Of a DNA stretch of 13,619 nucleotides, positions 7,698 to 13,234 are shown in pieces. This DNA comes from Bacteroidales bacterium (GTDB lineage Bacteria; Bacteroidota; Bacteroidia; Bacteroidales; F082), in NCBI GenBank assembly GCA_016281295.1, contig JAEEII010000296.1, positions 1 to 13,619 on the forward strand, read 5' to 3'. Positions within the stretch are counted from its first letter, which is position 1; the number at the start of each line of letters is the position of its first letter. Made by a program: the position numbers and the translations under genes. Under the pieces are notes generated by a model. It saw only the letters and a program-made list of their open reading frames with translations, had not been told where the DNA came from and searched no databases.

Positions 7698-8567
7698 TTA
7701 TTTGAAGTCAACCAGTTCCACCTCGAAGACCAAATTGGAATACGCTGGGATCGGTCCCGTTGCGCGCTGACCGTAAGCCAGCTCATAAGGAATATAGAGG
7801 ATTCCCTTCTCGCCTTTCGACATCAAAGCAATACCTTCATCCCATCCCGGAATCACCTGGTGAGCACCCAAGGGGAATTCAATCGGCTCGCCACGGTCGA
7901 TAGAGGAATCAAACACGGTACCATCCAGCAAACGGCCTGTATAATGCACTTTAACCATCTGATTGGCAGCAGGTTTGGGACCCTTACCAGGTTGCGTGCA
8001 AACATAAATCAAACCCGACTCGGTTGCGGGAGTCTCAATGCCATTCTCTTTCAAATAAGCAGCAAAGGCATCTTTAGAGGCCTGCTGAAGTGCAGCTGCT
8101 TGCTCTTCCTTCATCTTCTGATACTCTTCTTCGGTCATAGCTTCTGAGGCCTTCACTTCCCAGCGCATGTACGAGCCAGGAATGGCAAATTCAGGAAGTT
8201 GCGGCACACGGAACTGCTTGAGGAATACAGAATCGGTGTTAATCATAAACGACATGGAATCACCGACATGCATCAGACGGAAACCATCATATAAATCGCC
8301 AGGAAATGCAGATTCACGAACCATGTCATAGGCTTGCTCAGGCAATGAATCCGTCGTGTAAATCAACGAATCATTGATGTAATAAGCAAGGTCAATCTTC
8401 ACGACATCACCGTTCTTAATCTGTTCACCAGTACCTTTTGTGATTTGCTTGTAATACAAACCATTCTCCGTGACTTTATAGCCAGGGAAAGGAGATTTTG
8501 GACCGCAGGAAACCATCACTGCGGAGACAAGGAGGCACGCAGCCACCATTACAATACTTCTTTTCAT
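7698..8567 (-). CDS. FKBP-type peptidyl-prolyl isomerase lipoprotein (two FKBP domains, C-terminal one canonical)
   Basis: Predicted envelope lipoprotein that assists folding by proline cis-trans isomerisation. 289 aa. The signal peptide ends at AVMVS-C21, a slightly loose lipobox (Met at -3). An N-terminal FKBP-like domain (~33-145) is degenerate. A coiled linker with MTEEEYQKMKEEQAAALQQA follows, then a canonical FKBP domain (~185-289). In the latter the FKBP12 active-site positions are all recognisable: VHYTG (Tyr26), TVFDSS (Phe36, Asp37), QVIPGWDEG (Val55, Ile56, Trp59), LAYG (Tyr82) and LVFEVEL (Phe99). No acidic surface-export signal follows the Cys, so a periplasm-facing location is likely. 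It is last in the operon, 32 bp after the preceding FKBP gene, and just before the shared terminator. Confidence 0.92.
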   Translation of the reverse strand: MKRSIVMVAACLLVSAVMVSCGPKSPFPGYKVTENGLYYKQITKGTGEQIKNGDVVKIDLAYYINDSLIYTTDSLPEQAYDMVRESAFPGDLYDGFRLMHVGDSMSFMINTDSVFLKQFRVPQLPEFAIPGSYMRWEVKASEAMTEEEYQKMKEEQAAALQQASKDAFAAYLKENGIETPATESGLIYVCTQPGKGPKPAANQMVKVHYTGRLLDGTVFDSSIDRGEPIEFPLGAHQVIPGWDEGIALMSKGEKGILYIPYELAYGQRATGPIPAYSNLVFEVELVDFK

Positions 8568-8599
8568 TTTTTATTGAATTGATTGGTAAATAAGTGATT

Positions 8600-9520
8600 C
8601 TATTTATTTTCGTCCGCTACTAAATCCAACATCTCAACTACAAACAACAAGTTCGTGCAGGGAGGAATCGTCTCTGTGCCATTTTCACCGTATGCTAAAG
8701 CGTATGGCACTACAATCTTTGCCTTCTCTCCCTTCGACATCCGGACAAGCCCCTCATCAAGCCCTTCCAACACCTTCCCTTGTCCTACGGGCACCTCATA
8801 ATACTCAAGACCCAAACTATCAGAGGAGCCAATATAAGTACCATCTAACAGATAGGCTTCGTATTTGATACGGGCGATCATGCCTGGCGAAGCCTTAGGA
8901 CCATCCCCAAGCTTCATCGGGATGATGAAGACCCGATTATAAGCAGCAGTTTCCTTTATATTATTGATTTTTAAATAGTTATTAAACTCTTCTTCTGCAT
9001 GGATTCTTAAAGCGTTCATGGTCTCTTCCTGTTGACGACGAACACTCACCATCGAATCCAGCTCCAGCTGGAATTCCTTTTCAGACTGAATCTGGAGCAA
9101 CCGAATCTCAAACCGCATCTGGTCATTCGGAGTGACACCTAATTCAGCTGGGTCTTTATCAAACATTGACTGCAACGTCGAGTCGGCTCGCACCAGAAAC
9201 GAGGCGGAATCCCCCAGATGCATCATGCCCAGACCCGTGATGATATCTCCCTTAAAACGAGGCATCTGAAATTGAATCCTGGGGTACTCTTCGTGGTCAG
9301 CACTACTGTAAATCAACGAATCATGAAGAAAATAGTCCATTCGCAGTTTGAGATAATCCGAAACAGCAGGCGTGGCAGCTTCAGGATGGATCTCGTAGAA
9401 TTTATAAGACAATCCCTCATCAGTTTGCTGAAAACCAGAATTTTGCGATCCACAGGAGACCACACAAGCCAAGCTATATATCAAGAATGAAAAGATAAAA
9501 CCTCTTTTTAATACCTTCAT
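8600..9520 (-). CDS. FKBP-like lipoprotein, two domains, active site degenerate
   Basis: Predicted envelope lipoprotein (306 aa) with a signal peptide ending at ACVVS-C23. It has the same architecture as the downstream gene: a degenerate N-terminal FKBP-like domain (~30-150), a charged helical linker (~150-190) and a C-terminal FKBP domain (~205-303). The fold markers YEAYLLDGT, GLDEGLVRMSKGEKA, VPYALAYGENG and LLFVVEML are clear. Catalytic positions differ from FKBP12: the Phe-Asp pair reads Ile-Gly (TYIGSS), Val-Ile reads Val-Leu, and the pocket Trp is Leu (VLEGLDEG). Isomerase activity is therefore doubtful, and a chaperone or binding role is possible (inference). ATG 9520 overlaps the stop of the preceding gene as ATGA, indicating translational coupling. 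Confidence 0.88.
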   Translation of the reverse strand: MKVLKRGFIFSFLIYSLACVVSCGSQNSGFQQTDEGLSYKFYEIHPEAATPAVSDYLKLRMDYFLHDSLIYSSADHEEYPRIQFQMPRFKGDIITGLGMMHLGDSASFLVRADSTLQSMFDKDPAELGVTPNDQMRFEIRLLQIQSEKEFQLELDSMVSVRRQQEETMNALRIHAEEEFNNYLKINNIKETAAYNRVFIIPMKLGDGPKASPGMIARIKYEAYLLDGTYIGSSDSLGLEYYEVPVGQGKVLEGLDEGLVRMSKGEKAKIVVPYALAYGENGTETIPPCTNLLFVVEMLDLVADENK

Positions 9521-10050
9521 TTTACATCTATGATTTTGATCGTATATATCAACGTCGCTCTTTCGGGAATATCCTTCTGGTCGCCCAGCAAACCATAACC
9601 CAAATGCGAAGGAATAATCAATTGAGCCACTGTACCTTTCTTAAAAAATCGCACTGCTTCATCCAGTCCTGACTCCACATCTCCATGACCAACAACAAAC
9701 GACTTAATTCCGTCATTATCAGATGAATAAATCACATCTCCCATGATATTTTTGAGAACATACTCCAGACTAACCAGCTGACCAGGGCGGATAGAATCCC
9801 CTTCTCCCGCTTTAAGCACTTGATAACGTAATCCAGTCCCCGTGGAAATCATGTCAAGTTGATGACGTGTCATATAATTTCTGATATCCTCTTCCTCATC
9901 GTTCACCAGATAACGATTCACTTTCTCAAGGCTTTCCTTCAATGGTTTTTGTTGTTGCTGTGAAGTATTGTTTCGTCCCCCTTCATTACAAGCAATAAAG
10001 AGATGAAACACAATGACTAACAGCACTATGACCCTGATTATTCTCATCAT
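9517..10050 (-). CDS. Short FKBP-type lipoprotein, GldI-like
   Basis: Predicted envelope lipoprotein of 177 aa with one FKBP domain. The frame is open up to 10131, but ATG 10050 is chosen because it starts a clean signal peptide (MMRIIRVIVLLVIVFHLFIAC, Cys at 21) and overlaps the stop of the DHH gene as ATGA. After a Gln-rich, charged segment, the FKBP domain spans ~80-177: LKAGEGDSIRPGQLVSLEY, VIYSSDNDG, VVGHGDVESGLDEAV, IIPSHLGYG and ATLIYTIKIIDV. Relative to FKBP12, Phe36-Asp37 is Ile-Tyr, Ile56 is Glu and Trp59 is Leu, while Tyr82 (GYG) is kept, so catalysis is uncertain. Size, lipoprotein nature and position next to a DHH phosphoesterase resemble GldI of gliding Flavobacteriia. Here, in a Bacteroidales-like genome, gliding should not be assumed. 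Confidence 0.87.
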   Translation of the reverse strand: MMRIIRVIVLLVIVFHLFIACNEGGRNNTSQQQQKPLKESLEKVNRYLVNDEEEDIRNYMTRHQLDMISTGTGLRYQVLKAGEGDSIRPGQLVSLEYVLKNIMGDVIYSSDNDGIKSFVVGHGDVESGLDEAVRFFKKGTVAQLIIPSHLGYGLLGDQKDIPERATLIYTIKIIDVK

Positions 10051-11075
10051 TCGGCAAGAGATTGTGTTAACAGAACTTGATACTGTGGAAGCAATTGATG
10101 GAGTTTTTCCAATGCCTCCTCCATGGAGCATGACAAGGTTCCGCCCGCGGCATTGGTATGGCCGCCACCGTTAAAGTGTTTTTGGGCGAGCTCATGCACC
10201 GAAAAGCTCCCTTTTGAACGGAAAGAAAAACGAATCACGCCTTGACGTTCCGTCACCAAAACCGCCATAACCATCTTTTTCATGGACAAAGGATAATTCA
10301 CAATACCCTCTGTATCACCGACTTGATAATGAAAAGATTCCAATTCCTCTTTAGTCAAAGCGATGATAGAGGTAGCATAGTCATCCAGCACCTCCATCTT
10401 GTTATTGATGGCATAGCCAAGCAGTCGCAATCGGTCTTCGGAGAAGGTATCATAAACACGTTGATGGATCATGTTATAGGCAGGAGCATACTTCACAAGT
10501 TCCGCACAGATGGAAAAAGTCTCAGGTCGGAAGACCGAATGAGCGAAAGAGCCTGTATCTGTCACCATTCCCACCAGGATATTTGCGGCCACAGCTTCAT
10601 CGAGATAGTCACTGCCATAGTGGAGTATCGTTTCCGCGACTAATTCAGCGGTGCTTGACACCTCCGTATCCGATAGCATACAAAAGAAGTCAGCTTCATT
10701 AGGATCACGATGATGATCAATCAGTATCTTAGTGGCATCCAACGACTTAAGCACATCCTGCATCAGACCTGCTCTTGAAAAATGATTGAAGTCCAACATC
10801 ATCAGGCAGTCAGTGCGTTGCAAAAACTGGTTGCATTGGTCCGATTTCTTGTCGAAAACAAGGATGTCAGCAGCACCAGGCATCCAAGACAAGAAACCAG
10901 GAAAGTCATTCGGGACCATTACCTCGACTTCGTGTCCAAACTTACGAAGAAAATAGGCAAAACCCAAAGAGGAGCCAATAGCATCTCCATCAGGATTGAC
11001 ATGAGAAACAACGGTAATAGTCTTAGGTGACTGAATTACAGTATCTAATGTTTTAAAAAAGAGTTCCCTTTGCAT
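10047..11075 (-). CDS. nrnA: DHH/DHHA1 phosphoesterase, NrnA-type (nanoRNase / pAp phosphatase family)
   Basis: Predicted cytoplasmic Mn-dependent phosphoesterase. The family degrades very short RNAs, dephosphorylates pAp, or in some members cleaves cyclic-dinucleotide products. 342 aa, the normal length. The DHH domain has SHVNPDGDAIGSS (24-36) with ligands H25, D29 and D31, then D95 in LMMLDFN, the DHH triad D120-H121-H122, and D173 in TDTGSF. The DHHA1 domain ends with GGGHTNAAGG (303-312), the substrate-binding GGGH motif. All metal ligands are present, so it should be active. ATG 11075 lies 17 bp after a good -7 box and inside the palindrome TTGCATGCAA. It heads an operon with three FKBP lipoproteins and overlaps the first by 4 bp. 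Which substrate dominates cannot be told from sequence. Confidence 0.92.
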   Translation of the reverse strand: MQRELFFKTLDTVIQSPKTITVVSHVNPDGDAIGSSLGFAYFLRKFGHEVEVMVPNDFPGFLSWMPGAADILVFDKKSDQCNQFLQRTDCLMMLDFNHFSRAGLMQDVLKSLDATKILIDHHRDPNEADFFCMLSDTEVSSTAELVAETILHYGSDYLDEAVAANILVGMVTDTGSFAHSVFRPETFSICAELVKYAPAYNMIHQRVYDTFSEDRLRLLGYAINNKMEVLDDYATSIIALTKEELESFHYQVGDTEGIVNYPLSMKKMVMAVLVTERQGVIRFSFRSKGSFSVHELAQKHFNGGGHTNAAGGTLSCSMEEALEKLHQLLPQYQVLLTQSLAE

Positions 11076-11092
11076 GCAATAGAAATAATCTG

Positions 11093-11124
11093 CAAAGGTA
11101 CATCTTTTTATGAATCATCACACA
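11093..11124 (-). promoter_or_regulatory. Promoter of the nrnA-FKBP operon
   Basis: On the minus strand TACCTTTG (11093-11100) matches TAnnTTTG exactly. A -33-like TGTG (complement of 11121-11124) lies 20 bp upstream of it. The start codon follows 17 bp after the -7 box. This separates the operon from the upstream XRE gene. Confidence 0.65.
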
Positions 11125-11141
11125 CCTTATTAATAAAATAA

Positions 11142-11660
11142 CTATCTCGGCGTAAAAGTCTCAAACGTTCCATCCTCATAGACAAAGACCATGTACTTCA
11201 ATCCCAATTGCGAGGAGGGCAATGCGGGTTGAGAAGAGGCCGCTAAAGGAGGCAAGGGAGTAGAAGGGTTACTCGGTGCAGAGGAATCCAAGTCAAAGAG
11301 GTTAGGGTAGGAGGCATCGGAAGGGGAATCCAAAAGGTCAGAAAAGGAGGTTTGCTCATCCTCAACAGGGGGCCGATTCGCTTCTTTTTGAGCTTCGATA
11401 AACGACTCACGATAGGGTTCAGAGGAGGTCATTGGGCCAGTTCCAAAGATGATCCAATCAAGGTTATATTCCGGAAAGGTCTCTTTGATTTTCTTGACAA
11501 ATTCGAGGCTTGGATTGTTTCGTCCGGCCAAGATATGGGATATTGCGGAAGGCTGAATTCCGAGCAAGGTGGCGAAATCGGATGCCTTCAAATTCTTAGC
11601 TCTCATGATATGGGCAATTCTGTCTTTCATACACTCCGTGTTTTTTTCGATTTGATTCAT
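11142..11660 (-). CDS. XRE-family helix-turn-helix transcriptional regulator
   Basis: 172-aa predicted DNA-binding regulator. The Cro/C1-type domain occupies ~11-67: MKDRIAHIMRAKNL, then the HTH DFATLLGIQPSAISHILAGR (28-47) and NNPSLEFVKKI. It is followed by NLDWIIFGTGPM (67-77), a tail common in Bacteroidota XRE proteins. Residues ~80-150 are low-complexity, rich in Ser, Pro and Asp/Glu, and probably disordered. The last 20 residues (KYMVFVYEDGTFETFTPR) form a short conserved-looking tail. ATG 11660 is used; ATG 11630 (residue 11) is a real alternative that would still give the whole HTH. The gene has its own -7 box, overlapped by a TTAC-N4-GTAA palindrome that could be an autoregulatory operator (inference). 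Target genes are unknown. Confidence 0.88.
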   Translation of the reverse strand: MNQIEKNTECMKDRIAHIMRAKNLKASDFATLLGIQPSAISHILAGRNNPSLEFVKKIKETFPEYNLDWIIFGTGPMTSSEPYRESFIEAQKEANRPPVEDEQTSFSDLLDSPSDASYPNLFDLDSSAPSNPSTPLPPLAASSQPALPSSQLGLKYMVFVYEDGTFETFTPR

Positions 11661-11668
11661 TCTTCGGG

Positions 11669-11680
11669 TTACAAAAGTAA
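11669..11680. promoter_or_regulatory. Candidate operator TTACAAAAGTAA over the XRE promoter
   Basis: TTAC-N4-GTAA is a dyad overlapping the -7 box of the XRE gene. It differs by one base from the reverse complement of TTAGTTTTGTAA, which occurs at 11716-11727 and 12033-12044; a one-mismatch copy is at 12065-12076. Its position suits autorepression. The surrounding DNA is very AT-rich, so chance resemblance is possible. Confidence 0.35.
11672..11679 (-). promoter_or_regulatory. -7 box of the XRE regulator gene
   Basis: The minus strand reads TACTTTTG, an exact match to TAnnTTTG, 11 bp before ATG 11660. No convincing -33 TTTG lies at 19-21 bp. With start 11660 the leader would be only about 5 nt; with ATG 11630 about 35 nt. 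Confidence 0.55.
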
Positions 11681-12216
11681 AAAATAAATAGAGACAAAAA
11701 GCACTTTTTTAAAATTTAGTTTTGTAATTTTCATTATCAAATGTAAATATGTGAAGTAATGCATGAAATTACAATAAATAACATATTAATTAACAACAAA
11801 TTAATCAAATTATTATCTTTTTAAATAGAATAACCTAATTTACGTCATTTCTTTAGTATAATACTTTAGATTATTATTTATATTATTCTGTATTTCAGTG
11901 CTTTATGTTTATTTTGTTGAAATTAATTGTAAAATTCACATAATTACTGATTGTTACAAGATTAAAATTTACTTTTATCACTGTAACATATCTATTTAAA
12001 GTATTGGTTTATAGCTTGTTATGAAATATTGATTAGTTTTGTAAATTTGCAACAAGTTACAATTTTAATTTTGTAAAAATCCTCTATTTTCACTTATTTC
12101 AAGTCCATCCATACTCTAATAGGCTTCAAAAACAGGGTCTCTCAGAACGCCTAAAAACGGCCTTATTTTGGACTCCCCTATTTTTTATAAACCATCCGTG
12201 TTGTTGTATTTTTTCG
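11681..12216. other. Long AT-rich intergenic region without a supported gene
   Basis: About 540 bp between divergent genes, markedly richer in A+T than its neighbours. I find no convincing ORF, tRNA or known RNA. It holds three direct TTArTTTTGTAA-like sites (11716, 12033, 12065), an inverted repeat TTACAA/TTGTAA (12057-12062, 12071-12076), a -7-like TAAATTTG (12042-12049), and a less AT-rich stretch (12101-12186) with nested short inverted repeats and a T6 run. Confidence 0.7.
12102..12186 (+). other. Candidate structured RNA or leader segment
   Basis: AGTCCA (12102-12107) is an inverted repeat of TGGACT (12169-12174), and inside it TAGGC (12120-12124) pairs with GCCTA (12149-12153). T6 (12181-12186) follows closely. 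A -7-like TAAATTTG lies upstream at 12042-12049. This could be a small transcript with a terminator-like end, but stems are short and I match it to no known RNA family. Confidence 0.2.
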
Positions 12217-12224
12217 TAATTTTG
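12217..12224 (+). promoter_or_regulatory. -7 box of the AlbA_2 gene
   Basis: TAATTTTG fits TAnnTTTG exactly and ends only 4 bp before the GTG start at 12229, so the transcript would begin at or just past the start codon unless a further upstream promoter is used. No clean -33 TTTG is found at 19-21 bp. Confidence 0.5.
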
Positions 12225-12228
12225 CAAT

Positions 12229-12885
12229 GTGAAGCGACAAGAGAAGCACATACAAAAATTGATTGAGGAGGGCGAGCACCAGCAGTTGGATTTCAAGTTT
12301 GAGATTTCCGACAGTCGAAGAATTGCTCGGTCGTTGGCTGCTTTTGCGAACACGGATGGTGGTCGGTTACTGGTCGGGGTCAAAGACAACGGTTCCATTG
12401 CCGGGGTGAGATCCGAGGAAGAGATTCACATGATCCAGGCAGCTGCCGAGATGTATTGTCAGCCAAAGGTGTTTTTTACCACAGAGGAATGGGAGATCAA
12501 TGGCAAGACTGTTCTTGAGGTCATCATTCCAAAAGACGAGCATGTCAAGCACAAGGCTCCCGACAACCAGGGGGCGTATAAAATCTTCGTAAGGGTTCGT
12601 GATGAGAACATCGTAGCCGACCCTATCCTACTCAAAGTTTGGAAATACCAAAAAAACTCGCGTTTCACCAAAATCACCTTCACGGAACCCGAAATGGCAT
12701 TGTTACATTACCTCAATGAACATGATTCCATCACCCTTGATGAGTTTTTACAACTTACACCTATTATTAATAAGAGACGTGCCGAAACCATCTTAATCAA
12801 TTTCATCTTGATCGGAACCATTCAGATGACTTTAACCAACCACGGGACGTTTTTCCAGCTCACCGACAAACAGGCTGAGAATTGA
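12229..12885 (+). CDS. AlbA_2 (Schlafen-type) putative nucleic-acid-binding protein with C-terminal winged helix
   Basis: 218 aa; the biochemical role is not known. The AlbA_2/AAA_4 domain (~10-125) shows EGEHQQLDFKFE (14-25, the E-x-x-x-x-D/E-F-K entry motif), AFANTDGGRLLVGVKDNG (38-55) with the typical N-T-x-G-G core, and YKIFVRVRDEN (117-127) resembling the family's 'YIRxG' strand. The C-terminal part (~150-213) looks like a winged helix: FTEPEMALLHYLNEHDSITL, then a recognition-like segment and GTFFQLTD. Such proteins are usually annotated as ATP-binding or transcriptional-regulator-like. The start is GTG 12229: no in-frame ATG occurs before residue 68, which would destroy the domain, and ATG at 12227 is followed at once by TGA. 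It stands alone between the AT-rich region and the rRNA operon. Confidence 0.83.
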   Translation: MKRQEKHIQKLIEEGEHQQLDFKFEISDSRRIARSLAAFANTDGGRLLVGVKDNGSIAGVRSEEEIHMIQAAAEMYCQPKVFFTTEEWEINGKTVLEVIIPKDEHVKHKAPDNQGAYKIFVRVRDENIVADPILLKVWKYQKNSRFTKITFTEPEMALLHYLNEHDSITLDEFLQLTPIINKRRAETILINFILIGTIQMTLTNHGTFFQLTDKQAEN

Positions 12886-12933
12886 GTATTTCGGGCTGTT
12901 GTGCGGTGTCAACATAAATATGCGATTCTCAGC
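12874..12933 (+). repeat. 9-bp inverted repeat across the AlbA_2 stop codon
   Basis: GCTGAGAAT (12874-12882) is an exact inverted repeat of ATTCTCAGC (12925-12933), with a smaller stem TGTTG/CAACA (12897-12901, 12910-12914) inside. It could form a cruciform RNA structure at the gene end. The following run is A's rather than T's, so it is not a standard plus-strand terminator. Confidence 0.4.
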
Positions 12934-12937
12934 GGGC

Positions 12938-13018
12938 AAAAAAAAGACATTTTTTTGAAAAAATATTTGTCTGATTTTCAACATAATGCAATTTTTTTGA
13001 AAAAAAATCAAAAAAAAA
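12938..13018 (+). promoter_or_regulatory. A-tract upstream (UP-like) element of the rRNA promoter
   Basis: Runs of A or T: A8 (12938-12945), T7 (12950-12956), A6 (12958-12963), T7 (12992-12998), A8 (13000-13007) and A9 (13010-13018). The 15-mer ATTTTTTTGAAAAAA occurs at 12949 and 12991, 42 bp apart, about four helical turns. The last A-tract ends one base before the -33 region, where an RNA polymerase alpha-subunit contact or DNA bend would act. Confidence 0.55.
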
Positions 13019-13019
13019 G

Positions 13020-13050
13020 CTTGCGCATAAAGAAAAATGCTGTACTTTTG
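13020..13050 (+). promoter_or_regulatory. rRNA operon promoter
   Basis: The -33-like CTTG (13020-13023) is followed 19 bp later by the exact -7 box TACTTTTG (13043-13050). Spacing and sequence fit the Bacteroidota sigma-70 type. Transcription should begin near 13057, leaving a leader of roughly 180 nt before 16S rRNA. Confidence 0.8.
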
Positions 13051-13097
13051 CAATCCCAATCGACGAGAGAGACACAGTGAAGTTGGATATGGGAACA

Positions 13098-13108
13098 GTT
13101 CTTTGAAA
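13098..13108 (+). promoter_or_regulatory. boxA-like antitermination site in the rRNA leader
   Basis: GTTCTTTGAAA resembles boxA (consensus near TGCTCTTTAACA), the site where Nus factors load to protect rRNA transcription from termination. Position in the leader fits; the match is partial. Confidence 0.45.
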
Positions 13109-13131
13109 ACTTGAGGCCAGCATAAGTCCGA

Positions 13132-13159
13132 GACGGTAAGCCGAGAGGCTTAGACCGTT
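13132..13159 (+). other. Leader RNA hairpin before 16S rRNA
   Basis: GACGGTAAGCC (13132-13142) pairs with GGCTTAGACCGTT (13147-13159): 11 pairs including one G-U, a 2-nt bulge (GA) and a GAGA tetraloop of the GNRA type. It lies about 75 nt before mature 16S and no poly-U follows, so it is more likely a folding or processing element than a terminator. Confidence 0.55.
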
Positions 13160-13234
13160 TCGAGAGTAAGGAACAGCAATGAAAAACATAGCGGAGCCCT
13201 AAAACAGGAAAAAAAATACAAGTACAACAATACT

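Noticed and set aside
10051..10131. 27-residue extension of the GldI-like protein
   Set aside because: It overlaps the DHH gene heavily and would bury the lipoprotein signal; ATG 10050 gives a clean lipobox and an ATGA overlap.
11661..12228. AT-rich region considered as an insertion site, origin or prophage remnant
   Set aside because: No terminal repeats, target duplications, integrase fragments or DnaA-box clusters were seen.
12829..13189. Minus-strand ORFs of 75 and 86 codons before the rRNA genes
   Set aside because: Their Phe/Lys-rich translations simply reflect A- and T-tracts of the rRNA upstream region.
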